Source: Nemania diffusa
Lineage: Eukaryota > Ascomycota > Sordariomycetes > Xylariales > Xylariaceae
Direction of reading: 5' to 3'
Length of the DNA stretch: 64,000 bases
NCBI GenBank assembly: GCA_038501195.1
Contig: JBBPUQ010000006.1
Coordinates: 1,178,001 to 1,242,000, forward strand
Shown here: positions 48,701 through 62,600 of the stretch, in pieces
Numbering within the stretch: the stretch's first letter is position 1
Layout: every line of letters begins with the position of its first letter
Notes under the pieces: generated by a model
Told to the model about the DNA's origin: nothing
What the model saw: only the letters and a program-made list of their open reading frames with translations
The model's database searches: none
Program-made: the position numbers and the translations under genes

Positions 48701-49340
48701 AAATGTATGCCTGCTACAAATAGCAAAAAGCGCTGGTTATAGGGTGAGTATGATTTCTTTGTCAAAGTGCAACTTGTGAGGCCTCGAGCAATCCCATCCC
48801 CTCAAGACCTGTACGGGATCAAGGGAGCGATAGATGTTTATATATTCTCACGTAACTATTAGGAGGCTCTATAATTAAATAGTTTATGATGTTTATGGTT
48901 TATGGTTTTAGCTAGATATATTTAGCTAGTAGAGTTTAAGTAGGTTATGGCATGTACATGGTTTTCCTTCTTCTAACTCTTGCGCGGAGTATCAGGGCTT
49001 ATTGCCATTATCATACGCTCGAGGACATCTAGAACAACCTACTATAACCGCTGGAGTTAGTATTTACTCTTTTGCGTACCTCTATAGCTCTCGAAACATG
49101 CTCCTAAAACATGCTCCTGAGATATCTCGGGAGCTCTCAAGTTACTAGAAAGGGAAGGAAATGACTGCAGCGGTAACTCACGTATCCTTAAGCTTCGCAT
49201 CTTATATACTGTCCTTGGCCTTGCCACCCCCCTCACTCGCCGCTCACCATCTCAAAAAGTAACGGGGCATACAAGGCCATCCCTTCAAGATAAAGTTATC
49301 TGGCTTTATATCTTACCTCGTCGTGGCTAGTAGGTGTCCT
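45714..49340. other. Gene-free AT-rich region, left part
   Basis: Begins with the promoter of the minus-strand Clr5 gene. The rest is AT-rich and stop-dense on both strands. It includes a 13-C run at 47490-47502 and a perfect 14-bp tandem duplication at 47571-47598. Some of it could be decayed transposon 5' to the Copia relic, but I could not trace domains there. Confidence 0.5.
47571..47598. repeat. Perfect 14-bp tandem duplication
   Basis: GGTCAGAAGGACTC occurs twice back to back without change, in otherwise degenerate AT-rich DNA. Confidence 0.95.
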
Positions 49341-49860
49341 GGCCTCCTCCTAGATACGGGAGGTCTAGGAATCAACGACCAATTTATTAGAATATATGTT
49401 ACCCTTCTTTTCAACTAGGACGACCCCTCTATCCATTCCGCGTTACAACATACACTAATAGTCAACAGCTCACCGGCGACTCGACATAGTATCACGTCAT
49501 GTTGGTTAGATTAATCGCTTTACCTGTATATATAGGCATGTACCTCCACCATCCTTAGCAGCTAGAGGCCTAAAACGATTGATGTGTCTATTAAATCCTA
49601 CACTACATGTTATACCTAACTGTCGCTATGATTTTCTTCGCCTTATAACTAGATAATCCGCTATCACTCGAGTTCAAAATGATACTAGCCCGCGCTACAA
49701 GTGTATATAGCGACAACAAGAACCCGCGTAATACATTAGGCTACCAAATCTTTACAGCCACAAGCTTAAATCCCCATATTTAGTTAGCGAAAGTAAATGG
49801 TATTTAATTAACACCCTTCTATTAACTCTCTATTGAAATACTGCTAGCGCTAGGTTTACT
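49341..49860 (+). mobile_element. Decayed Ty1/Copia retrotransposon fragment (RT end and RNase H)
   Basis: Stop-interrupted frames resemble, in the right order, the end of Copia reverse transcriptase and RNase H. From 49353: DTGGLGINDQFI, then LLFN-stop-DDPSIHSAL (family: GTISLSQ.YI, then FNMDD..PVSTPL). At 49476: ATRHSIT (family TRPDI). At 49567: GLKRLMCLLNPTLHV (family ALKRLMRYLKGT). At 49706: YSDNKNPRNTLGYQIF (family YSDADWA...TRKSTSGY.F). At 49826: LSIEILLALG (family SSTEAEYMAL). The pieces use frames 0, 1 and 2 in turn, so there have been several indels. In-frame stops and AT-richness fit RIP mutation of repeats. No LTRs or target-site duplications were found by eye. Colinearity is the main support; each match alone is weak. 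Confidence 0.55.
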
Positions 49861-52800
49861 ATAATTCTCACAACACTTGGTACCTTTCAGACCTCTACCC
49901 TATGATTCCGGGACTTGGAACCACGAAAATGAATGAGAGTCTCACCTTAAGCAAGTGTGAACAAACAGAATGCGCACCAGATGTTCAACGGTCGGATAAT
50001 ACTAGTATAACTACACTAGCTAAGACTACTACTTTGTCACTACGCCTTTTTTACCTGAACAATTTTACATCGCCTTAAGGGTCACATAACACTTATTCAA
50101 GTCTTTAAAATTACAGGTTCTTTGGTCACTACGGTTATAAGCAAACTATTCATAATCAAGTTAAAATATGTAGGATATATTCTAAGTTAATTGGGAACTC
50201 TACTCCAAACCATGACCATATTTCCTGTGTTGAGGGGAAATTTGACTACAAATGTGTTACTGAACTACAACTTAGTTGACGATATTGTTACCAAAAACCT
50301 GGCTGGTAGCACATACAACTTATTGAAAATTGGATAATTTTTACTGTCCTGTCATTTTCTTTCTACTTTATTAACTATAAACTCTCATGTCACTTGATTC
50401 TACTGAGTTTACATGGCAAGAAAGTTGACTATAATCTCTCTACATTATCCTGCTATACTTGTAGGTAGGTATCTTACTCAATGCACGGTGTCAATTCGTC
50501 ACCTCCAAAATCATCGTCGATGTAACCCCCGCAGGCTACTTGGGACCTTGGTTCTCACTCCCTGCGACTCCCTGGTGCTGCAGCACAACACACCGACACC
50601 CCTCCCCTGGGGTTTCCCCTCTCGCGCGTCCTCCACAATCCCTTATTTCGGTGGAAACGACAAGGGAGAGCTAGAGTACCCAAAAAGACAGGCTTGCTCC
50701 CCAGAAAGCAAATAAGAAATGGCCCCAGCTCTGCGGTCCCCCAAAGGTTTCCTGTCACACAAACAGCGATGTGGCGGGTTTCCCTTGCTAAGGTGCACCG
50801 AGATCTATTAGAGAATCCGAACCATCGGGACCAAGCTGGTCTACAGGCATTTACATCAACATCGAACTGGTGATCGGGTTGCGTTGCACCGACGTGCCCG
50901 AGGGAGCGATTCTATTTCGATTAATTATTATGAATCACATTTTGGGTACATACGAAAATGTTACTGGGAACCCGAAGAGACAATAGGAAACACAAGAGGG
51001 GCTTGATGGCCTGTCCAACCAATCTACTCTGGTGGCAGGGAGATGAAAGGAGCATGAGCAAACAAGAGAGGGTCGTATTTACGTCTCATTCGGAGCAAAA
51101 CAGTTACTGTTTCGTACGTCTCCGTGACAGAGAAGCAAGCAGTAAATGTTTCTGTTGCGTAAATACACGAATCAAGTGGCAGCGATCATTATCATATCAT
51201 TTTGAGGACACGCTTGTACAGTCTACAACGTTTTGGGTTGGAGAGTTAGATAGTAGGTGATGACAAAAGGAAAGGTCCGGCCAGTTCAGATCCGGTGTAG
51301 TAGCCAAACCAGTAAGAGGCGCTCATTTCGGGACATCACTCATTCCTGCATTGAGGCTTAATAACAACTCCTGAGAGATGCAGGAAAGACACCGTTATAT
51401 TGTGAGCTATATGCGTATTGTATACTTGGCCACTTGTTCTTTGATTACATTATACTACCGTATTTGCGGTGTGTTATGCACAATACCACTCATGCGTATG
51501 TAGATGGTGTTGTAGAGTAGAACGGTGATCGACCCATCGCTCGTTTACTTGAGAGTTTGGATGCTACCCATGCCCGGTGGATAAATCAAGGGCAAGGGAG
51601 GCATCTACAAGTATGTACATACAGTATGTACGCACACACTAACAATCCTCCGGTTATCCCTACCTCTTCGAGCAAGTATCCTAATCTCCCGACCAGTACA
51701 GAATACAATAGGTACCCCAACGACGGGAGGTGTTGCGCTAGCTGCGCGTCCAATCTCAAGGCCGGGTTCTAGACGCGCGCAACTGCTACCAATATTGTGA
51801 ATCTCACTATCAGCTGACGTTTGCACCTGTGTAGGTGTGTCGTAGGTATAGTACATATGGCGCATATGTTGTTAAGTAGAGTACGACGTGTCCGTCGCTG
51901 TCCTTTGTCTGATTGATGATGGGGCAGGTTTCAACGGTCGACTAATTTGGTCAGTCTAGCGACCGTTGAACGCGTGTCTTCGTAACGCAGATATCGTCTA
52001 GCCGGCCATTGCCTATGATGTCTGCTGAGGAGAATGGTTCGGTTATCTGTTCCCAAGACATTGCCTCGGAATCTCTCCCTCCAGGCGGAACTATTTAATC
52101 CCAATGATCACGTCTACGTATATGTATCTCATCGCGCCAGTTTGCCTATCTATATTATAGCGAACCATGGTACAAACTAGTTCGTAGAGGCACGCGAGGC
52201 ACGAAAACTCCGAACGCACGTAATGATGCTCGTGGAATTGGCTTACGTCGCCTCCCATGCACCACCTAGATCGGCTGGACAGCCGCCCACTAGAAAACCG
52301 GAATGCTCACGTATCTTGTTAGCGAAGGATAAGTCAGGATGGGCTGATGGGAATCTGGTGCCGGTTATCTTTCCAGCACTCAATGTCACCGTGACTGGGA
52401 CAGCTGCCGCGGTTACAACAATACCTCTGCCGGATCTCACTTCCGTACGGTTTGGTGGCCTCAACTATACCTCCCGGGCGAGTATACCATGCGGGTCCAG
52501 GGATAATCAATGCACAGCAGGAAGCGAGGGGGGGAGGAAACAGGGGGTGGACAAAAGAATACATTAAAATGGGACGATATCACGGTTGCATTTACTCTAA
52601 GGAATACATACGTCTCTACTCACACACTCTGTTTCTTTCACTTCGCCCTCCTTTGGAAGACCTTACGAAATCGGTTGTGACGATCTGCAGGGTTCAGGGG
52701 GACGGTGAGAGGGTCTTGACGTGTGGTTGAGCTGGGATTACGGGCTGGGACCATCCCCCGCTGGTGTTTGGACCAGGGCCCCGGTGCGGCCTCTTTACCT

Positions 52801-54465
52801 CTTTGCTCCTGGTATGTACATACAAGTAATGAGAGTTGTATTTCGGAGCAGAGATTCGGAGCGAATTATATTCTTCTTGACAGCTGTCAAACAGACGGCA
52901 TGTGAAGTTTGGTTCTACCTAGATGCCGACTTCCAGGGTAATCTACCCCATACCCAAGAGCACCAGGGTCGCTGTATCTGTATATGTATGTAGCAAGGTT
53001 CTGGTGAGCGCAAGTACCTAAGGTGGTATTGAGGAGGGGCATGAAGATACACCTATTTTTCAACCAAGATGCATATGGGCCTGGTCTTAGGGAATTTCCG
53101 AGAGCTGACGTGACTTATAGTAGCTGGCTGAATTTCTTTATACGTAGTCTTGCAATAGCGTAACATCTGATGTAATGCAGTCTCCAAATTATAAAACTTG
53201 AGTAGTGTGACAATCTATTGCTTGTGAATATAGCATATCCAAGCCGAAGCATACTGAGCCTATCTTTCTACACCCATTAACTCATAGCTGTGATAACTGT
53301 GCAGGTATGAAACCACATAAATCTATTTAAAGAATTTATATTAGCAACTTGGACTGTAGTGTTGTTACACGTAGCTCAAAGATTTGTTTAAGTACCTACG
53401 TTTCATGAATGTGTCGCTGAATCATATTTTCAAGCACTATTATCTTAATCTAGAATCGGATACTGTACTGCAATGCCGAGAGTTGGCTGCATGGTTGAGT
53501 TTCACTCGCAGCTTGATTGTCGACTATACTACCAAACATGTGTGAGAAATGTCTAAAACTCTAGTTGGAAAGTACTGAGTAATGCTGTGTCTTTACCGAT
53601 CCGATCAGTGCCAATCGATCATTGCTGGTTCCGGTGAAGCAAGAGACAAGTAAACGCAATGTACTTTTGGAGAAGCTACATGAAACTTATGCAGAGAACA
53701 TAACAGGGAACTCGGCTCAAGTTACCAAATCTTGTGTTGGTCTAATGAAACGTCATGTGAATATTTAGTCCTCGGTTTAAAGATATGGATTACTGAACTT
53801 TGTTGGTTTATAGAGAGTTCCTAGAAGATGACTTCCGATTTGAGATGAAAACAAGTACTTCATGGATGTGATAATTCACTTCAACGGTCTTGATACCGCA
53901 ACATCGAACCATAAACTGCCAGCTCACTGATAAGTTGTTGATTGCAGGATAACGATCAGCGGTGAAACGAAGGGCCTGGTCGCTTGTATGCACGGCAGGG
54001 TTTTCTCGTGTGCCTCGCTCTCGAGCTTAACTCCGATCGCCCCTCGACTTGTCAGAATACTTCTAGACTTCTACAAGTAAGTCAAAAGAAGACGATATGG
54101 TGGATATTTGTCAGCATTGAGAGATGTTTACGTGTTGAACCCCCTGCCCAAAGCTCCCGAGCTCCCGAGCCGGCGAGATTGGCGTATATCTAACTTATAC
54201 GTGGCACTATGGTAAATTCTGTACTTATGGACTAGATAGTATGCCACAGCTGTTATGAGAAGATATTGGATACATTTTAGAGCCATTTGAGGGAGAGCTA
54301 CGGTATCTTGTGGCGTTTTGGTAGCTCGATGCTGGAAGGGTTTGATGACAGCCTAGAACGGGCTGGGGTTAACAACATCCGTCATGGATCCCCTGTTAGC
54401 ACAGAATATATACAATCTTGACTGGCACCTGACTACTGTAGTGCGATACTGTACCTTGGTGAGTT

Positions 54466-54505
54466 AAGCCTTATCCCTGGTTGGCACCAGCTGAGGATAA
54501 GGCTT
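54466..54505. repeat. 40-nt hairpin with paired GATA cores
   Basis: The outer arms AAGCCTTATCC and GGATAAGGCTT are perfect complements of 11 bases. Inside, CTGGT and ACCAG form a second 5-bp stem around TGGC, with only CTGA unpaired on one side. Each outer arm contains a GATA core (GGATAA or its complement). No gene is visible nearby. Confidence 0.8.
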
Positions 54506-57500
54506 TCACGACCGGGATGAGAGTCTAGGAACGATGAGTGATAACTTTAACAGAACCTCATATTACACTAGAACCAGGTCTCCAGTTGCTTGTTTGTAGT
54601 TGAATAATGGTAGTGGGTGTTTATCCGCTTCAAAATGAACACACCGACTGGATGCCGATAGATACAGAGTATTATTAGTAAATATATTATTCAATAACCG
54701 TTTCGAGACTTATATCCGAGCTCATAAGTTTATCGTAAATCCTTTGGAAATATACAGTAACTTGACACGCGTATCCTGCAAAGACCTATGCTACATTCCT
54801 TTTTGTCGTTTCTTTCTCATATGTACGTAATAGACGCGACCTGGGTGATTGATATATAGGACTGTATGTATGTACTATGAATGAATACCTACCTACTATG
54901 TAGTCATCATATCTTCTTGGTTGTTGTTCTTGAACAATTAGCGAAAGCTATGCTGGTGGTTCGGCTCCTACCCTACCTCTACCTGTTATGATATGTATGT
55001 AGATAAGTGCGCATAGTCAGGCCAATGCTGTCAGCAAACCGGCTTCATGAAGGGGGGATCCATGTTTCCAAGACCAAGCAATACATGCGTACACAAGCAG
55101 TCAGACTGTCAGACTGCGGTGATTGATCTCGGCCGTGACCATTATTGCGGTCTGAGTGTGTGTGCCTGTGGATACCTCGGATATTTCCATACCAGCTCTA
55201 CGTACTGCGTATGTACAGAGTGCGCTAGGTATACTGTAAGAATTGCCAACTGGCACTTTTGCCTTTTATTAGTACATTATGCAGCGTTAAAATACGGTTT
55301 TATAGTTCCAAAGTAGTCTAGTTACCTCACTCTGCTCTATACGATTTGTCAGAATGTCGGTGGGTGCGTAAGTCTGAATTCTACGACTTCGGGATCTTGC
55401 ATCGCCCCTCGAATCGAGGAGATAGATGTTGTAGCCATTGTTATAGTGCTACTTGCAGCTCGCCTAGCATGCAAGGTGTGTGATGGTACCCGCAGGGATA
55501 GAGAAACTTCGCAGTACATGTACGGTCTGCCCAGACTAACAAGGTTTCTCCAAAGTCTCCCCCCCCGTCTCCCAACATGGGTGTGTGGAACTCGGCGCTG
55601 GCTCACATGGTACAAGTACAAACACATTTGTTCAAGCGCAAACACGAAGGTTTACGAACCTATATCTACTGTGTACTATAGGGCGTCACCATGTCTTGAC
55701 TGGTAGAAATGGCAGGCTAGCGATTCTCTGTATTCCTACACGAAGGATGCAGTCATACAATTTGAAACGTATCACCAAGCCGGGAATCAAGTTCCGGCAG
55801 ATGGCCAGCGCCAGAGCTGTCCAAAGGAAAAGGCGCTGTGGACAATCTGTGGAGTGAAGTCAAAAGGTGGCCAAGCTTTGGTTTGACGGGTTTGACAGAC
55901 CTGGAGAGTCCTGGTAGCTGCCACGCGAATTATGAGAAGCTTGTTCCGGCACTGTTCACGCCATTTGGTGGACTACATACATACGTATACATACCGTAGG
56001 ACTATGTATGTAGGTACATACCTAACTCGCAATGATCCCTGATGAGCTCACCACACTAACCCACGAGGAATCAGGGCGAGGGCCAGGCATCAGGACTGGA
56101 GCTCCCCAATCGATTAGTTAGCTACTCCACTGCATACTCATGCCCAGAGCGTTCCCCTGTCTGGCGAGTCGACTGCCAGTGAGGGCAAGGTTGACCATTG
56201 GCGAATTGTGACGTTGTGGAGGAGGCTTCGACGCAACTCCCGTCGAAGGCTCGTCCCGAAGGTCTGGGATTACAATCTAATAAAGCACGAACAGCATGGT
56301 GATGTTGTCGTAGCTTCGCGCCACCCTGGAAGCCTAGGACCACCATCCACTGCGATTGGAAGCTTCCAGGAAATGCATGCGGAACTGCTGCACTCCCTCA
56401 TAAGCTGCATGTCCAATACCATCCTGCGAGAGTGGGTTTGGCAATCTAGTGTATTCTGTACGTGTGTAAGTAAGTACGAGTGTATGTATGTACGAGGGAC
56501 TTGCCCCTTCGCACACTCCTCCCTGCTGTATGTACAGTAGAGTACACTAGATGGGATCTGTGTTGGTACCTACCTATCTAGTGCCATGTAAGCAGCGTTT
56601 CTAGTGTAGTGTATGTACGTAGTATGTATGTATGCTTATGTATGTAGAAGTGGCATACCAGGTTACCTTGCGCAAACTGGGTAGCCTTGCTAGCTGCAGC
56701 TGGATTATCAGGGAGAAAAGAACAAGGCTCGTCCAGATCTTGGGGAAATGGGAACAGTCCAGCGGTATGTACATACACAATGGTGGTTCTCTCTAATCAT
56801 CGTATCTTGCACTACTGCGCAGACGCGGACTTATAGCACGCTACTTACGGGAACAATCCACAAAAACTATCTATGAAAATTGAGTTTTGTTTCTACTTTG
56901 TACCCTGTCTCAACATATCGCCACTAACACATCGCCGATTCAGACTACTAAGTTGTAGAGCTGCCAGGTGTATAGCTGGTGATCACTAAACTTTTAGCTA
57001 GATATATTGGATATGAATAACTACGTAGTATGTGCGTTCAGACCGCTGGAACGGGATATAGGCCCGAAAGTCTAGTAGAACCTACTCCAATTATACGTAT
57101 GCCAGTCCATGGGGAGGGAGTTGGACATTATACATACTACCTATGTAGGTAGAGTGGAGGAGTAGCTTGACCAGGAAGGTGTAGCGTCGTGGGTATGTAA
57201 GTCGGCATATATTGACCGACTGGTTTTTTAATATACCTATACGTACACTACCTACTGTAAACGAGCAACGACACTACTGGTAAGAGTAGTGTATCTAAAT
57301 TTAGACCGAGCGAAATTCGGCTACCTACCCTCAGTTTCAACTGCCCATATTGCGTACTATCTGTATAGTAGGTAGAGTACGTATGAGTATTTCATCTTGA
57401 GAAGATGTGTGTTATACTGTACAGTACGCATAAGTGGCTACTATTCAAGTAGCGTATTTATGGGAACTTATCAAACTATACGTGTATCTGGGCGAAAATG

Positions 57501-59640
57501 AATACATTTCGTTTTACACTACCTACCTGACTAGTACTTAACTACACATGTAGGTTTGTTTTCCCGCTTCCGCGCTACTTAACTTTGGCGTCTCCTAGCA
57601 GCGATGCTCTGAAACGAGCTTCTGTCAAGCAAATTTACAACAATTGTAGAATGTGCTATTACACCTGTAGCGTGCACACAATATTTTTGTTCTAGGGATG
57701 CTAATTCTGGTGGCGGGCAGAAGTAAGATGAATGAACGAGGCGAGAGCTGACCATATGTAGTCAATGGTGAAAATCGGTATAGAGTAAGATAGGTGCTCT
57801 TATGATAAGACGCGAGTACACCTGAATTGGGTTGGTGTTAGAAGTGTGCACAGCTTATTACTTACTGTAATTTCAGGCCACCATGTTGAATAATGAGACT
57901 CCCTCAGTGATTGATGCATATGGCAACTATACCCTAATTGATAAGCTTTGCTGAGGCTCTTGTTATACTTCTGCATGCCTGTCTCATGGAACCACCCTTA
58001 GTGGGTGTCTTTTTCAATGGGTTCGGGAACGCTATGCATGGGTTTGCTGGGTGGGCTCTAGGTTAGTATACCTAACTCGACTGCGTTATAAAACAAGCTT
58101 AGTGCACTACTTACTTACCTACATGTACGCGTAGGTAGGCATTCTGTAGCTGTACACTATAAAGTAGCAGGGGTGAAGCTGAAGCTGGCGTCCCAGCCCG
58201 AGGTGCTGGATCTCACTACCTAGTTCGAATGCAGCATATCCTGGGTAGAGTGGTATTGCTACACTAGCGAAGAGATCCCCATATTTAGCCAGCCTGGTCA
58301 GCGGCCAACCCGTCGCCCGTCGCCTGTCGCCCGTCGCCCATGGCTCGTGGTTACAGGGTGCCGAGGTTGCCCCTGAAGAAGGGCTTGTATTTTCCCTGTC
58401 GGATTTTCGTTTCCACGACGGCCCTGGCAGTTGTATCACGACATCTTCACGTGGCTCTGATTACATGTAACCTGGCCTGTCAAGCTGGCCAGAAGCTGGC
58501 ATGGTAGTCGTGATTTCATACCAACCGCTTTGCAGTATGTTTATATAAGTGAAGCACACTCTGAAGCCGTGGTCTGTGAATACACCTTTGCACGAATTGT
58601 TAATTTACATGCAGGTACCAACCTTTGTCTACAGTATTCAATGTTAACGCGCTGCTTATACTGCACGGAGTATGTATATACATGACTTATATAATGCTGG
58701 GATTACTAAGGGGCTAAAATAAGACCAAGGCCGCGATGTTTTCTCGGTACGCTATGATTGTTTACTATGTACAGATTATGTGCGTATGTAATCCGGTTAC
58801 TCTTTCCATACCTATATACGCGTGTGTAGTACCTACACAGTAGCAGCTATCAGTGTGCCTTGCGAGCATGAATTTCACACCTCGGAGCTTGGATGACTCA
58901 TAACCTGTTTGGAAAATGACACCATATTTAACACCTCAGCAAATGTGAAGGAATAATACATAGTACAGTAGAATCCAATGTGGGTGAGTGAATAACTGCA
59001 CCGTACCCAGACAAGCAATCGACTGTACTGTAAGTATTTTTATACTCGTATCGAGCCACTTACTTGTACATCCAATACAGCATACACTGCATATGTCCTG
59101 TACAGTAGACTATCTGCTGCCCAGTAGCCAACCAGCAGCTGCCTCACTCCCGTTGCCCACACGGGCCACTTCCGCTCAAGCCGGGAACGGTGGTGTTGCT
59201 ACTTATAGTCAAGCAGGTACATACCTACCTTACCTAGCGTATCACTTTCATTTCACGCGAGCATAGGAGTAGGTACATACCATTAGGTACTATAAACTAT
59301 ATCGTCAACGCATAGTATTAATTACCTGCAATGCATTACCTCGTCTCTGCTTAGGTACAGCTTACTTATACATTCATTCATTCATTGCCATACTACACCA
59401 GTACAGTATCAACTTACTTCCATAATTCTAACGCACAGTGCAATATAATTGCTGAACCTCATCTAGATAGCGACCTGTATGTATGTATAAACCATCCCTT
59501 GATACAGATCTATGAACCTATGCGTAGGTACCTACCTACATACCTAGTAGTAGTACTTATTTCCGGGGATAAGTTGCCGTATATTATCATGTTTGATATA
59601 CGCATGTAGAGCATAAATTCTACGATTATATTGATTACCT

Positions 59641-59657
59641 ATATATATATATATATA
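59641..59657. repeat. TA dinucleotide repeat
   Basis: An uninterrupted run of alternating A and T, 17 bases long, in gene-free AT-rich DNA. Confidence 0.95.
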
Positions 59658-62600
59658 GCATGTAGGTTTTATACTGACCTTCTACTATTAGTACTTGTAT
59701 GTATACAGTTATAATATCGACAGAGTCCTACCTAGTAGGTAGCAGCATACTATCTACATAACCTTCATATTGATGTATGTACGCCATTACTACTGTACCA
59801 ACCTACCTGTAGCTTATCTTCCCCTTTCATTCCCCATTCCCCCACCCATCCACATATGCACCCTGTCAGGTTTGCATCCCAGTTCATGTAGGCATGTATG
59901 TATGTATGTACATTAGGTACACCATGCGCCATTGTATGTATAGTACTGAATGTAGTGTGCGTACTAACTAGAAGCAGTAGTAGTGTAGGTATACCCTGTT
60001 TATTCCACCCCAAGGAAACAGCCGAGCGCGTGTGCAATAGTCTTCGCATATAATATTCTGTAAGTATTATGCGTAAATACCTACGTATAGTACTGAGATA
60101 CTTTGGAGAGCGCTCTTCGCCTAAACCAAGTCCCCTGTCCTGACGAGCAAGCACCTACCCACATACCTACGTATTAGGTACATTGTGTACTCTATATTGT
60201 ATTATTGTATACAGCGCCTTCCCTGCCCCTGTCCCCTCCCTCTTGCCCTGGACAGGCTGGGCCCTTGCTCCCGTCGACTTCTTCAGTCGTTCGTTCCCGT
60301 CCACGATCTGTCACTCACCAAGAACCACTCCACTCTCTCCCGGAAGCTCCTGCACCCCCTGGTTGCTAACCTTGTCACCATCTTATCATCCTGGTAAAAG
60401 CCGTTGAAAAAGGCACGCTTCGTCTGCTTGGGTACGTACCTTGATATCAAACCTCCTCCCACATCATTTGAGACCTTCAATCTCTTCGACAAAATCGACT
60501 TCACCTGCAATCTCAACAGTGTACTTGCGAGTTGACTTAATAGACCGATCACGCGAATCACAGAGCTACTTCTATCCACAAACTGCAGACCACAAACCAG
60601 TCCTACCTTTGTCGCTCTCGGTGTCTTGTGCACCGTGCCGCGTTCCATCGTGACCTTGGACAAAACACGCGAACTACAACGAGCTCGGTATCGAAAGCCT
60701 GGTACCCTAGGCCTTGTCGCGTCGCCTTCTACTCTAATACAGTACTCTATTGCTGCGGATATTCACTTCAATAGACGTATGAACAATATTTACTTTAGTC
60801 TAGATCGCATTCCGCCTCTTCTCTTCCAATCTGGGGAAAACTCGAGAAACTTCGATGAGAATTTAAGTCTATTCATTATCTTAGCTGGTAATCGTATGGT
60901 AATTGTTCCCCTTCTTACTTTCTCCTGTTTTATGATCGAAGGTTTATTTATTTCCCGATGTTGTACGAAATATGATGTTGGCTGGCATATTTCCGCTCAC
61001 GGCGCATCCAAGCCGGATGAGAATCTGTGCATGCTCGCTTCGCGATTGGCCTGCTTGTGTTGTGCTGTTTAGCGCCGTCACGTTTTCGACATACTCAAAA
61101 TCCTTTCCCTATTAACCTGTTGTATGGGGAACCTAAAGGCTTTTTGCAACACAATGTGGCAGGTCTGCCGCCTGCTGGTTTGTGCTAGGTATCTCAAAAT
61201 TCATACAAACATAATCTTTTTGCGTTCTGGTTGCTTTTTTATACTGGCTATCCCGAAATCTCTCGCCCCCTAGTACTGGTGGACTAGTTGAGACTAACCG
61301 AAGCATCTGTAGATTGACTATATTGTACATCACCCTTCAGAACGCCACAGAACCCACCATTCTGCTAGCCCATATTATTTCAACAGTTTTCAGGGCTGCT
61401 TACGTTGAGCGGTTATTATCAACGTCTTTTGACATTTTCTTGTCTGTCCTTTCCACAAGCCTTTATAATTTGTATGTAACCAACTTCACTACCACCATCA
61501 TTTTATTTGGTTGCTTCATTACCTAGCCTGCATTTGCATGCTTTCAAGCTACGCCAGGTACTCCAAGATGGAGCTACCTTGTTGAGACAGGGGAACCTGC
61601 CCTACACTAGACCGCCCCATGCCCTTGTATGTGCATGAGCCCCGGGACCAACTGCGTCAGGGCACTGCATAGCTGGCAACTAGGTACCTGGGTCTCGAAA
61701 AGCACAACGGCTTGAAGATTCATCCCATCCCTAAATCGCATGGCACAGCATGACATTGTTATAGTTGAAGCAAGTATGGTGGTGATATTTAGACTACTTA
61801 GACGTAGCACTGGTCCCTACCTTTAACTAGCTCAAGCCTGGTAAAAACAAACAATTACTGATCTGACAACTTCTGTTAGATGCCATTCTCTCGCTGCTGT
61901 CTTATTTTGTCGTTAGTACGACATTCACGCCTCTCGCCGATCTAGCAGACATTCAGAGAAAGGTTGCATCTTACAGGCCTCGAAACAGCGATATCTGCTG
62001 TTGAAATATAATTTCGCTTGACGATTTATGTTGGGTGAATCCAATACACCGCGACTTTGACGAGTACAACGCGTATATATCAATATTCGCACCACCAATA
62101 CACGGGTACGCACTTACACATCTACAAGACTATATCACATATGGTCACCGAGTCCAATAGATTCTAGACCTTGTCCCGATATCTGTTACCTTGACCACCT
62201 TTTTGCGGAATATCATTTCCACATCACGGATCTGCAAGGCATTCTGCGTTACCATCGCTCTGGCTATTAGCTGACTCTGGACCTACTGATTAGGGTCGCA
62301 CCAATATAGAGGCGAGGCGGTCAGCTAATTGTCTCTATCCTAACGGGCACTCTATCTTGGCCTTGAACGCAGTTGTAAGTTAGCTATAGCATTTTCATGG
62401 CCCACACCTTGCAATCTATGATAATCGTTGAGCTGACGGATGACAAGACGTAGGGGAGACGAGAACAAACACCGATACTAGTTTTCATTTGCATAGGCCA
62501 CTGCTATTTCGAGCACCGTCGGACGGAAAATCGAAGGTACGACCATCTCATTTCCACATTACCACCAGACCGGTCTCGGTGGTAGAGCTATAATTCCCTG

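Noticed and set aside
59765..60154. 129-codon minus-strand frame
   Set aside because: Translation is dominated by simple-sequence DNA (GTAT/TACC runs) and has no family features.
60626..61072. 148-codon plus-strand frame
   Set aside because: Starts in pyrimidine-rich DNA; no domain is recognised and no flanking exon fits.
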